64,000 nucleotides of DNA from Takakia lepidozioides (GCA_030704615.1 CM060731.1:51770001-51834000); one strand, 5' to 3'; positions 36,251 through 46,310 are shown, counted from the first letter of the stretch. The notes: generated by a model from the sequence alone, not told the origin. Program-made: numbers and translations.

Positions 36251-36869
36251 TGCTCTCTAAGACAAGACTAAGCACTCCACAACCTTTGCCAAGCTCCTGA
36301 AAACCTAAGGCTTACATTTCCAGCCACAAGGCACTCCTCTTGTGGTGCAAGTGCTCTTCTTCCAAGCTCTGAAACCCTAGGTGCACATTCCATTGTTTTG
36401 CCGCACCTCTTAGCTCCTTTTCCAGCCCTGCTCTTGCTATGACAAGAGCCCTCTCAATGCTGAAGCTCGAGATTGAAACCCAAACTCAACATACTCCACA
36501 AAGTGCACTGATTTGCCCCAAGCCAAATCAGCCCTTTCGTTTGGTCTTGCAATCCTTCACACAATGAAAGCTCGCATTCCCAAGGCTAGTTCTCAGATTT
36601 GCCACCAAAGCCACTATAACGTGCTCTTGACTGGTCCTCTTCCCAATCGTGCTTGCTCATGCATGCACACAATCTGAAACCATCAAGGTGCTCTGGAATT
36701 ACCTGCAGCATGGTGCTTTCATCTCTGAAGCTGAAGATCGAATGCCAAGGTCTACCACCTCGTAACCCACATCGCCTCCGCTTCTAACAACCAAGAGCTC
36801 CATGGTGCTCCTTGCATAACAACCTAGTTTCTCTTATTCTCAAGCAAAAACCACAAGTGCTACAACTAA

Positions 36870-36896
36870 CTCGTATCTGGCACTCACAGATACGAG
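36870..36896 (-). other. Perfect stem-loop beside the primer-binding site
   Basis: CTCGTATCTG (36870-36879) and CAGATACGAG (36887-36896) form a perfect 10-bp stem with a 7-nt loop. On the minus strand it begins with the last base of the primer-binding site. Confidence 0.75.
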
Positions 36897-36911
36897 CTCA
36901 TCTTTCTCGAG
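36896..36911 (-). other. Candidate self-complementary primer-binding site
   Basis: On the minus strand CTCGAGAAAGATGAGC directly follows the end of the 5' LTR with no gap. Its exact reverse complement, GCTCATCTTTCTCGAG, is inside the LTR at 37092-37077, about 165 nt upstream on the transcript. It does not look like a tRNA-Met PBS (TGGTATCAGAGC). The arrangement fits the self-priming of Tf1/sushi elements, where the 5' end of the element RNA folds back to prime reverse transcription. Confidence 0.75.
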
Positions 36912-37237
36912 TGATAAAGATGAAGAATACAAGCACAATCTCATGCGAGCTCACAAAGCTGAAGCATAAACTCATGCATATATAACCTCATCACTCAAAT
37001 ACAAGTCAAGCCAAGTGCACCCCACGCCATGGGCAATCCACACTACGGCGCCATAGCTAGGTGCGGTGAGGCTCAACTCGAGAAAGATGAGCCTCTTGCG
37101 CTTGCCGTGAAGATAACCACTCCAGGGCCTAAATCTGCCTTGACCCCTGGATTGACACTTGGGCCAATCCCAATGTCAATATATAAAAGCTAGCTATTTC
37201 CTAGTTAGTTTCACACTAGTGGTAAAATAACTTGACA
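36912..37237 (-). repeat. 5' LTR of the Ty3/gypsy element
   Basis: Pairs with 26472-26798. A TATATAAAAG motif on the plus strand (about 37179-37188) lies in the same LTR, but the transcript should run on the minus strand. The predicted RNA start, from the self-priming model, is near 37092. Confidence 0.9.
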
Positions 37238-37300
37238 GTGGAAACAAAAGTCAATTCCATAACGGACATAGAATTTGACAAGGTATTCAGATTTCCTGAC

Positions 37301-37562
37301 CCCTTGAATACATCAAAGATTGGCTTGTTGTCATGCCCGTGCTTGAGTGAATCCAAGTGCAAGATGAATCTTGTCTCCGTAGGTTGAATGATTGCCAAGC
37401 TCCAATGGAAGTTGCCACGAATGGGACAAAAATGTATTGTTTTGAAAATATATCAATGTTTTTCGTCCACTTCCTCAACTTTCCAAAGTTTGACTCATCC
37501 AGCTTGTTTGCTCTTTCATAAAAGAAGTTATTAAAAAAGAGAAATCTTTGTTCACCTTCCAC
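37301..37562 (-). pseudogene. Ulp1-like (C48) cysteine protease, 5' half
   Basis: RFLFFNNFFYERAN, then KWTKNIDIFSKQYIFVPF, the usual approach to the catalytic His. The His block FHWSLAII and the Asp block LHLDSLKHG follow in a different frame, so there is a 1-base frameshift at about 37412. The exon ends near a GTCAGG donor at 37300. The matching acceptor and the catalytic Gln/Cys are at 26.25-26.10 kb, and the retroelement lies between, so the insertion is intronic. Confidence 0.72.
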
Positions 37563-37974
37563 TGTCCCGCTCTAGATGTGCCTGCATGTGCATACCAAAA
37601 GTTTAAAAGAAAAATTCAAAGCTTGATGCAAATGACATGAATAAAAGAAGTTGAATGTCCATACTTGGATGTAGAATTCTATGATGATGTTGTTCAAGAA
37701 AGTGGCAGGATTCAACGTCTGTATGTCAAATATCGTGATCTCCAATGCTTCATCTCACTTAACCAGCCCACCATGTGAGCAACTCTTTGCTTTTGTTGGT
37801 GACCTTGTTATTGTTGAATCTTCATGTGGTCTTCTTATTGTTGAGTCTTGACCTGTCACACAGTGGCCTATAGGTCATCAGTAAGGACCAAAATATTGCA
37901 CGTACATGCTTGGACAACTTCCATCTTGAAGCACATTATAGGAAATAGCTCATGTAGTTTTTTATCAAGCATCA

Positions 37975-38670
37975 CTATTTAGGCTCGTTCAACAACATCC
38001 AAACTATGTAAAGCCAATATGGGGTCTTACCATTTTTCATTTCTGACTCCATTGATGTTCCTTCATTTTTCAACTCCACTGCGGTCTCATGATATAGACC
38101 TTGTTCCAGATTTGTACCACCTTTGTCATCCAAGTTGACAAACACGGTACTGGGGCCAATTTCTTGGTCCATGGCGCAAATATCCAGTGGGTAAATACCA
38201 GTCCATCAGAAGCCAGCTTGAATATTATCCACGGAAAGGGCTTTATCAAGAGCTTTGCTAGCTAACTCTGCAAGATAAGCTTTGTTGAAACTACCATTGG
38301 CCCATGCGGGGTTGCTTTCAATGAATCCTTCTTTCAGCAAAGTAGAGAAGTTGCTCTTGAATGATTTAAAAACAGATACATCCAGAGGCTGTAGTTTGTG
38401 GGAAGTATGCGGTGGAAGTAGCGCGATGGTGATACCATAATCTGCTGCCAGTGTGCAAACATCCAGACTAATATGGTTGTTATGTCCATCAACAATGAGG
38501 AGGTGCTTATTACTTGGTGAAACTCCACCCAAGACAATTTTTTTGAAATGATCCAACCATCTTCAAAATATCTCCTCTGTGATCCAACCATTGGTCTGCA
38601 TGGCCATGATGGCACCCTGTTCACATTTCACAACGTAGTTCTCCCACATCCTAGCCCCTGAGAATAGGGG
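37975..38670 (-). pseudogene. Pogo-type (DDE_1) transposase, C-terminal half
   Basis: Cut-and-paste transposase of the Tc1/mariner superfamily. Order: FSGARMWENYVVKCEQGAI and NGWITEEIF, a frame change, WLDHFKKIVLG, then HLLIVDGHNNHISLDV (second catalytic Asp), ITIALLPPHTSHKLQPLDVSVF (the hallmark DDE_1 block) and IQAGF. The frame then meets TGA, where the family has Arg (AGF-stop-WTGIYPLD), probably CGA to TGA, and runs on to about 37975. It is truncated at about 38670, where GTGAGC-rich sequence begins. It lies just upstream of the Ulp1-like gene on the same strand. Confidence 0.85.
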
Positions 38671-38805
38671 GATGCCTCCGCGTGAGCCTGGCCGCGTGAG
38701 CACGTGAGCACAGCCAGGCTCACGCCACGTCAACAGTTCTCGCCACATTGGTTCACGGGTGTCACGGCACGTCAGCAGTCTTTGCCAACGTGGTTGATGC
38801 CACTA
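38671..38805. repeat. GTGAGC/CACGTCA-rich palindromic segment
   Basis: It contains the perfect inverted repeat GTGAGCCTGGC...GCCAGGCTCAC and repeated GTGAGCAC and CACGTCA words. Similar sequence occurs at 46139-46300, and a shorter related CACGTCA-rich tract is at 42365-42420. Confidence 0.55.
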
Positions 38806-38893
38806 TGCTCCTTCGCGGCCAATGCAACTATTCTTCTCTAATACTCGTCCTCGTCGAGAGGCGCTAGCATTTCCGCATGGTTGTTCATATGTT

Positions 38894-39555
38894 TCATTTG
38901 TTGTTCTTGAAACATCGTGTGCTCAATATGTCCATCTCGAGTAGTTGGTCTTTGGTTCGTGATTCTCTGATGATGGGCCTGTTGTTTTCATACGCGTAGA
39001 TTTCCATGTTTTGGAAACCGTACCATAAATGTGGTGTCGCTCTCTCATTGCTTATTTCTTGGTGCTGCAAATCTTGGTTGCCTTGATGACCTCGGGATTT
39101 TTTTGATTCAGAGGGAGCATGGTTGCCGGCACTGCTAACTTCCCTGGAGGTTCGTTGGGGCGGGGGTGATGGGAGCTTGATCGCTGTTGGGCTGGTTGCA
39201 GGGTGGCACATGTGGTGTCTCATTTGGTGTATCTTGCATATGTTGGTCCAAGTCGAGGGGGTACGGCGTGGAGAGCGAACAACTTGACGGTGGCACCTGA
39301 GTAGTGGGCACTGTAGGGGTTGACGTCTCAGCTTCCATTGCTATGACGTGCGGGGGGGGAGGAGGATGATGATCGTAGGTGTTGTGTAGTGGCTTTGCCT
39401 TTGGTCCTGGCCTTGAGTGGTGTGGCAAGTAGTGGTAGTGAAGACATAGGTACTGAATTGAAGAAGGGGAAGTGGCAAAGAAGGAGGCAAGTGCTACTGG
39501 GGGCAGGTTTGTTAGACCAAGGAGAAGAAGCAAAGGCACAATATCGGTGAGAGTA
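38894..39555. other. No gene recognised
   Basis: Open frames on the minus strand are Pro/Ser/Thr-rich and match nothing known to me. A low-complexity CCCCACC/GGGGTGG composition explains them. Confidence 0.3.
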
Positions 39556-39559
39556 CAAT

Positions 39560-39955
39560 GTACCATCTAATAGGTACCGGACTAATAGGAGATCAATAAG
39601 AAAATCATTCAAAGGGCGATTGAATCGTTGCCCATCCAAATGATTTTTGTTTGTTCTCAAACCTTGCCAATATGTTCAACATATCATCTAACAGGTCCCA
39701 GAGTAACATGAGATCAGTCGAAAAGGGCAATCGAATCATTGCCCATCCAAATTATTTTTGTTTGTTTTGAAACTTTGCTTGTGTGTTCAACATACCATCT
39801 CACAGGTCCCCGACGAATATGAGATCAAACGAAATTCATTCATGGGGCGATCGAATAGTTAATCATCCAAATGATTTTTGTTTGCTAGTATGCCCAACAT
39901 ACCATCTAACGGTCCAAGACTAAATATGGGATCAATCGAAATTCAATCAAACGGT
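39560..39955 (+). repeat. About 115-bp tandem repeat, four degenerate copies
   Basis: Each copy has ACCATCTAACAGGTCC, GAGATCAATCGAAA, GGGCGATCGAAT and CATCCAAATGATTTTTGTTTG in that order. It directly adjoins the hairpin array that follows. Confidence 0.75.
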
Positions 39956-39959
39956 GGAA

Positions 39960-41462
39960 AATGCGAATTGGCGGTTGATTATTTATTTTAAAAATTAACC
40001 GACCGCCAATTTGTAATAGTGTTTTTTGTAATAGTGTGTATTTGTTTTTCCATTTTTTATTAAATTTTAAACAGCAACCGCCATTTTGGCGGTTGCTTAT
40101 TTTCTTAAAAAAAAAACAATTATGGCGGTCGCTTGATTCTTAAAATTAAGACAAAACGACCCCAAAGTTTCAGTTTTTTTTTATTGTTTTACTTTTATTT
40201 TTTCCTGTTTCTGGGTTAAACTTTTACCAGCGACTGCCAATCTGGCGGTCGCTTTGTTTTCTTTTTTAAAAACACAATTAAGCGACCACCAGATTGGCGG
40301 TCGCTTACTTTCTTTCTTTTTTAAAAGAAGACCCCAAAATTTGTAGGTTTTTTTGTTTTTTTTTGTTTTTCTGTATTTGGGTTAAACTTTTACCAGAGAC
40401 CGCCATTCTGGCAGTCGCTTTATTTTCTTTTCTTAAGGAACTATTAAGCGACCACCTGATTGGCGGTCGCTTAATTTCTTAAAATAAATTAAACCCACCG
40501 CCAATTTTGCAGTAGTTTTCTTTATTGTTTTTTGGGTTAAATTTTAAACAGCGACGGCCATTTTGGCGGTCACTTTATTTTCTTTATGTTTAAAAATAGT
40601 AAACGACTGCCAGATTGGCGGTCGCTTACACATTTAAAATTAAAACAAAACCACCACAGATTTTTCAGTTTTTTGTTAAAGTTTTTTTTTAAATAAAAAA
40701 ATAAAAAACTTTTCGGTGAAACTTTAACCAGCGACCGCCAATCTGGCAGTTGCTTTATATATTGCTTTTAAAGAAGTATTAAGCGACCACCAGATTGGCG
40801 GTCGCTTAATTTTTAAAAATAAAAAATAACGACCGCCAATTTTGCAGTAGTTTGTTTTTCTTTTCTTTTGGGTTAAATTTTAAACAGTTACCGCCATTTT
40901 GGCTGTAACTTTATTTTTTCTTATTTAAAAATATTAAGCAACCGCCAGATTGACGCTCACTTAATTCTTAAAGTTAAAACAAAATGACCACAAAATTTTC
41001 GGTTTTTTTCTTTTTTACTTCCGCCCCCCCCTGTTTCTGGGTTAAACTTTAACCAGCGACCGCCAATCTGGCGGTTGCTTTCTCTTCTTTTTTAAAAGAA
41101 ATATTAAGCGACCACCAGATTGGCGGTCCCTTAACTTTTAGCAATGACCACAAATTTGGCAGTCACTTCAATTGTTTAAATACAAAAAACAGTTGGCAGT
41201 CGCTTCAGTTTTAAATAAAACAAAGCAGCGACCGCCAATTTGGCGGTCGTTTTATTTTCATTTTTCAAGAAAATTAAGCGACCACCAATTTCACGGTCGC
41301 TTTATTTTTATTTTTTAAGAAAATGAAGTGACCACCAATTTGGCGGTCGCTTCATTTAAAAAAATCCCAAAAGAAATAAGCAACCGCCAACATTGGCGGT
41401 CGCTTCATTTTTAAAAAAACCAAAAGAAATAAGCAACCGCCAACATTGGCGGTCGCACATTA
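39960..41462. repeat. Hairpin satellite: over 20 palindromes of GCGACCGCCA...TGGCGGTCGC
   Basis: A palindrome of about 25-29 bp, AAGCGACCGCCA-n-TGGCGGTCGCTT, repeats every 45-60 bp, separated by T-rich or A-rich spacers. Two palindrome types alternate: one after GGGTTAAACTTTTACCAG, the other after AAATATTAAG. The pair repeats with a period near 165-170 bp, with a further alternation between AATCTGG and ATTTTGG centres. Left arms often read CCACCA for CCGCCA, as expected from CpG deamination. No coding frame or transposase is seen. Confidence 0.9.
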
Positions 41463-41689
41463 TTAGAAGAATTAAAAAAATTAAACACTGTCCCCTATCC
41501 CCGTGTGTTTTACACGCCTCTCATTATAGGATAATAGCGTCTTCAATGCACCAATGGGCCCCGCCAGTACGGCCATGGGGTGAGCTCATGAACCGACCCC
41601 CTTTCACCGGGTCTAGATTCTGAATTTTTTTTGAAGTCCTAGTTCTTTAACGGTGACGGACCTTCTAGCGGACTGGCTAGACCCTCCAA

Positions 41690-41905
41690 GAGACTGATTC
41701 CTCCACCAGACTAACTCCAACTGGCGAGCGGACTGACCAGCAGATTGGCGATTGGCGAGCGGACTGACCGGCGGACTGGCAATTGGCAAACGGACTCACT
41801 AGCAGACTAGCGATTGGCGAGCAGACTGACTCAGTCCGACGGACTGGCGAGCGGACTCACCATCAAACTGGCGATTGACGAACAGACTCCAACTGGCAAG
41901 TGCCT
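41690..41905 (+). repeat. GATTGGCGAGCGGACTGACC tandem repeat
   Basis: Five to six imperfect units of roughly 35-40 bp made of GGCGATTGGCGAGCGGACT and GACCGGCGGACTGGC. It lies 230 bp after the hairpin satellite, and both share a TTGGCG word. Confidence 0.75.
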
Positions 41906-41980
41906 AACTCCAATCTTCAGACCCTCCTCAAACAAAACATATATTTATAATTAACACACATTATCGCCACAATGTCACCT

Positions 41981-42045
41981 ACCAGGATTTGAACACCAGA
42001 CCTCACATTCATCACAAGTTGCTCTTTACCACCACAGTTTCCGCT
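41981..42045 (-). repeat. Weak tRNA-like (SINE) remnant
   Basis: On the minus strand GTGGTGGTAAAGAGCAA resembles an A box and GTGTTCAAATCCTGG a B box. There is no full cloverleaf and no tail. Confidence 0.35.
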
Positions 42046-42439
42046 GCATTCTACAAACCCTTGAAATAACTAAGTATTTATCTACATATTTCAGATGTTT
42101 TGTGGGCCCAACAGATTCGCTCCCCCCTCTCGCTTCCCCTGCGGGCGCCCCGGGGCGGCTCACCAGAGCAGACTGACCCCGCCGGGTAGGGGCGCCCCAC
42201 CCGTCGCGACCCCCTCTCCCATATGCGGGCCCCGCCGCAACCACACGTGCCGGCATTGAAATCGCTATTATCAAACAATGAGAGGCGTTTTACACTGTGG
42301 CTGCCATGTCAGTAGAAGTAGATCGTAAAAATTAAAAGTAAAAAAAAAATACATGGCACAACGTCCAGTTTGGACGTGACGTGATGTGACGCCGACGTGT
42401 CCGCGCCACGTCACGTCGGGGAATGACAGGTAGGGTTTC

Positions 42440-42501
42440 TTGTGAATGGTGTACTCGCGGGTGACCACCTCATCCTTGCGGTTCTTGCCTTTCTCCACCA
42501 T
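42440..42501 (-). pseudogene. Orphan exon 1 fragment of ribosomal protein L31
   Basis: Reads [20 protein letters not shown], differing at one residue (N for S) from exon 1 of the complete L31 gene at 14379-14297. The match ends after YTIH, where ACGTG-rich sequence begins. No exon 2 is found nearby. It is a partial duplicate and cannot make L31. Confidence 0.85.
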
Positions 42502-43335
42502 CGTGCTTTAACTGTAGCTGCGGCAGACCGCTGCGTTTTGAGAGGCAAGACAAGAACTTGTGGCCTGCGATATGACCCAACATTTGCTAATATCATCCAT
42601 CGATATCAAACCAGTTCAATCTAGGCCATCTAGATTTTCTTTGTTATTGGTAGTGACAGGTCGAGGCATTAAGGTTCTGGGCTTCAATAGTTTCTCCTGC
42701 AAATTTTGTTGTGTGGTTCCTCCACTTTTACTATAGTCACGGAATTCCACTTGTCTGTCCATCCCACATACATGACGTCGCTAAGGGGAAAAGGAAGAAT
42801 GAAAAGAATTGCGAGGATAGTACAATTGGACATGATAAGCACATTACTTCTTCATTCGTCTTTGGGTGACATGTTAGCCCGTATAATTGATTTTATTATT
42901 AATACCAATTTTCTGGATCTCCCTTGCAGGAAAGGCAGTTGTGGGTCTTCAGGAACCTCCATGGTGTGGGATGATTCCGTATTCGACAGCCCCCTGCCCA
43001 ATTTTTTGCTTCTTGTGTATGTAGAAGAAATGACACTTCGCATGTCCAAGGCTCCATCACCTGTCTGCACGCGGGAGTAGATATCCTAGGTCCGGAGTTA
43101 CGAATTTTTTGGACTTGGATGCAGAGGATGTGGGGATATGTTATGATGAATCCGAGTCAAATTGACCTTCAAAGTTTCTATGTACTCTTTCTTCATCCTC
43201 ATAAAAGTATTTTGACTTGTTGCAACTGTTCATTTGTCCCAAGTACGAACAGAATGACTAATTACAAAGCACACATTCATGGGTTGACATAGCCCCACAT
43301 GATATTGAAAGATAAGAAATCCAACAAAGTTAGAA
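42502..43335. other. No gene recognised
   Basis: Upstream side of the orphan L31 exon; may include copied L31 5' UTR or promoter sequence, but similarity to 14380-14450 is weak. Confidence 0.3.
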
Positions 43336-43535
43336 ATTGCTTTCAGGGAAAAAACTACATCAATCCATCGCAGTGTTCGCACTCATTCCCCTTACATTCA
43401 TCCATCCTGCATTCATGAATCCTTTGCATTGTTCGCACTCATCCATGTTATATTCATGCATGCTACATTCATCTATCCAACATTCATCCCTCCTGCATTT
43501 ATCCATCCTACATTCATCTAATCGGTCGGCTGGAT
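43336..43535 (+). repeat. CATTCATCCATC-type minisatellite
   Basis: Tandem words CATTCATCC, TACATTCATC and GTTCGCACTCATCC recur through the stretch. Confidence 0.65.
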
Positions 43536-43666
43536 GTTAAAGATGTAGTCTGCAATGACTGGAAAAGGTAAATCATTCCGCAGAAATAGGCACCTACCTT
43601 CTGTCCGCGGTTATAGGTCCGTGCCTTTGGAAATGACGTCTTGGTTTGGGACATCTCAACGTGACA

Positions 43667-43693
43667 AAACAAACAAACAAACAAACAAACAAA
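43667..43693 (+). repeat. (AAAC)n microsatellite
   Basis: Seven consecutive copies of the tetranucleotide. Confidence 0.9.
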
Positions 43694-44036
43694 TCGCCTT
43701 GCTTCATATATTGAATGTGACAAAATGCTCCGTTGTCGGAAGGCCTTCCCCCGTGTTCCACAACGACTCTATCCTGCAACCCGCCCCGACAGACTGAGCG
43801 GCCAGTTTCTGCACCTCACGCAACTTCCCCTTGGCACCAAGGTCAATCCGATTACAGGGCTCCCAGCAGACCCCTACCACATTATGATTCGTTTTGACAC
43901 TGAGGTCAAATTGACGAGGGATCTTGTCCTCACCCGCGTTACCCAAAGATTCATGACATTAAGCTCGGCAATGTTATCTATGCACCTATCTTAGTCTACT
44001 CAAAGCCTGCCACTCAGATCTGGTCTGGTTTCTTGA

Positions 44037-44210
44037 AAGTAGACCGTGCTTAGGGGTTCGATTAAACATTGAATTGTCAAGAAATCACTGAGTTCCATGT
44101 TGTGCTAGTGAACCTTGAGTCGACCGTACTTAGGGGTTCGATTAAGCATTGAATCGTCAAGAAATCACTGAGTTCCTTGTTGTGCTAGTGAACCTTGGGT
44201 TCCTTGCTGT
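44037..44210 (+). repeat. Tandem duplication of about 82 bp
   Basis: Two copies of a unit from GACCGTGCTTAGGGGTTCG to GTGCTAGTGAACCTTG, differing at a few positions. Confidence 0.85.
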
Positions 44211-45599
44211 GTTTTACATTTGTGTTTCGTGTGTACGCTGAGGCGTGTGTGTCACCCTCAACTGATGGAATTCCGCAAAAAACTTACTGGGATCCAACAA
44301 GACCATGTCAATAATAGGTGTGTACACAAATCAAGCCCCGGTTAGTGCTATTGATTCATCAAGAAGAAGGTTGATTCACAATATCGGGAACTGTCGCAAA
44401 CATTGCATGTCACTTGTATCTGGAAATTTGTAACTACCGAGGAGTGTGGTGATGTACAAATGTTTGAAACTGTGATGCATCCACATTGCTATGGATTTTG
44501 CACAATTTCGAGACCTTATCTTGGTCTTATTGCAGATTGACAATGGAGTGTCACTTGTAAAAGCTCTTGGTATGCACGATGTGTGGTTGGAGGAGTCACA
44601 ATGTGATGAGCAGACAAGCGGTGGCAACGTGGTCAACCGTTAGACTGGGATTGTAAGGTGATGTTTGAGTCTGAGTGCAAGTGGAAATACATTCAGAAGC
44701 CTCCATACTTGAACAGGTTTGAGACTGATGCATTTGGTATCTGCTCTGATGCCACCTTTAGCTACTCTCAAAGTTCTACAATTAAAAGTATTGTAAGATA
44801 TCCACTGGTAAAGACGTCTGAGAGGAAATTCTTGTTTCTTGAATTTTGTAGTTGATCTGGTGTCGGCCGAAGTTAGGTTGTCCCTAGGTTTTGCCTTGTG
44901 TAGTGTTGGGTGAGTAACTAAGTTGACCATTTCCAGTATGTGGCTCTACTGTACGTGATACTATACTAGCTTTCCAACAATTGCAAATGTTGTTTTTATG
45001 TGATTGAGTTTAAGAAAAAGTTTTTCATTGTGGCGCTCTCAGGGTCATGCACGAACAGTGAGGCAGGCTTCAAATGGAAAAATAGAGATACAACTCCATA
45101 GTGAAGAATATGAGGAGGCTGAAACTCATGTTGAGTGTAATAAATGTGTTTGTAGGCTAGTCAAGGTTGTTCTCCTCTCCCTGTTTTTTCTCGTTATTTA
45201 CAGTTTAAGTGCAGGTAATTATGAGAATCATAGTTGGTCATGTGCTTTTGTGGATTGTTCGATGTAAAGGTCTTTGTTCTTCTCTGCAATACTTTAAGGT
45301 TTTATATCACAGTCAAAGATTTGTGCGAGTCAAGCTCATGTTGCTTGTTCAAATGAGAAGTGACTTACATTTTGCAAAGCCTCGATATAGGAAGCAAGAC
45401 TCTGGCTGGCAAAGACAACGAAAGCGTGCAAAGAAAAAGGTCAGGGTTAATACATCTTACCATGTTCTTGATGCCTTGCATGTATTGTCAAATCGCAGGT
45501 GTGGTCCAACCTTGACAACTTTCATGGTTCTAGTCTTTAGTATGCTCTTGTCAGTTCAATCATGATGAGATTTATCAATGTGTTGTGCTCTCTGATAGG
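44211..45599. other. No clear gene; flank of the pogo fragment
   Basis: Short plus-strand frames (44658-44855, 45004-45267, 45209-45565) have no domain I know. They may belong to the same transposon remnant as the pogo N terminus that follows. Confidence 0.3.
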
Positions 45600-45619
45600 G
45601 TGCTAAAGCTGACCTTATA

Positions 45620-46138
45620 TTGAAATTTCTCTGTGGGTTCAAAAGTGCCAAAGAAGACTTGATGCGAGTCCATAAGTCTAGGGTTTGGGCATTACCCAAA
45701 TGGGGCAGCACTAAAAGGCGGAGTGGTGTAGTACATGGAGATTTTTCAGTGCAGCACTTCAACACAATTGCAAAACAATGCAAAGAAAAGCGAGGAGCAT
45801 GGAAAGATGAATCAATGCAAGCCGCTCTCGATGACATTAAGTGTGAGAAAAGGGACATTAGGGAGGCATCACTATTCTATTTGATTCCAACATCTAGCAT
45901 TCGAGCGTGACAAACTGGTAAGGTCAAATCAAGAAAAGGTGGTCCAGCTACTATACTCACTGCTGCAGAGGAGCAAATAATTGTAGATTGGTATGAAACC
46001 CGACAACGTCTTGCTCACTGTGTCTCGTTGAATATTCTCAAGGGAAAAGTCCAAAAAGTATGTGCTGATAGAGAAATGTCATTCCAAGGTGGAATTCCAG
46101 GGAGAAGTTGGTGGCAATGGTTTCAGAAATATTTTCAG
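45620..46138 (+). pseudogene. Pogo-type transposase, N-terminal DNA-binding half
   Basis: KRGAWKDESMQAALDDI begins the helix-turn-helix (psq type), then SLFYLIPTSSIRA, a TGA stop where Arg is usual (CGA to TGA), and then KGGPATILTAAEEQIIVDWY and GGIPGRSWWQWF, the second DNA-binding (CENP-B/Tigger) helix block. It stops abruptly at about 46138 at GTGAGC-rich sequence; no DDE domain follows. It complements the C-terminal half at 38670-37975 but about 200 residues would be missing between them. Confidence 0.82.
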
Positions 46139-46310
46139 GCAACGACGCAACGGCGTGAGCCTTGCGCGTGAGCGTACGCTCACACAGGAGTGACGTGGCG
46201 TGAGCGTGCACCAACGTTGACGTGACATGAACGTGATGTTAGTTGGTTGACATGACGACAAATGCTGACGTGGCGTTGCGTCGTCATCTGCCACATCAAC
46301 ATAAACATAC
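46139..46310. repeat. GTGAGC/TGACGTGG-rich segment
   Basis: Contains GCGTGAGCGTACGCTCAC (palindromic) and repeats of TGACGTGGCGTGAGC. Related to 38671-38805 and 42365-42420. Confidence 0.55.

Larger units (their letters stand above)
34454..36895. other. Long repeat-rich 5' leader of the retroelement
   Basis: 2.4 kb between the primer-binding site and gag. It contains a minisatellite at 35140-35480 and about four copies of a roughly 100-bp tandem unit at 35870-36250, marked by ATGCTCCACA(C/T)ATG and AATCAGCCC. No conserved coding frame was recognised. Confidence 0.55.
26472..37237 (-). mobile_element. Ty3/gypsy LTR retrotransposon encoding a DNA methyltransferase and a PHD-finger integrase
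   Basis: The element is read on the minus strand. The LTRs are 327 bp (26472-26798) and 326 bp (36912-37237), both TG...CA, differing at roughly a dozen sites plus a 1-bp indel (about 4%). This indicates an old, single insertion. Gene order from the right is: leader with tandem repeats, gag, protease, cytosine methyltransferase, reverse transcriptase, RNase H, integrase, PHD finger. Several frameshifts and stops show the copy is decayed. The RT-RH-INT order defines Ty3/gypsy. It lies within what appears to be an intron of a Ulp1-like gene. A primer-binding site complementary to the LTR adjoins the right (5') LTR. Confidence 0.92.

Noticed and set aside
38206-38556. The pogo DDE frame as an active transposase
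   Set aside because: A stop follows AGF, upstream frames are shifted, and the N-terminal half is missing at 38670.
39960-41462. CRISPR-like array
   Set aside because: Repeats are palindromic with low-complexity, similar spacers in a eukaryotic repeat cluster; no unique spacers and no cas genes.
38670-46138. Single pogo element split by a clean inversion between 38.67 and 46.14 kb
   Set aside because: Orientation would fit, but about 200 residues between the two halves are absent, so two separately truncated copies or an additional deletion are as likely.
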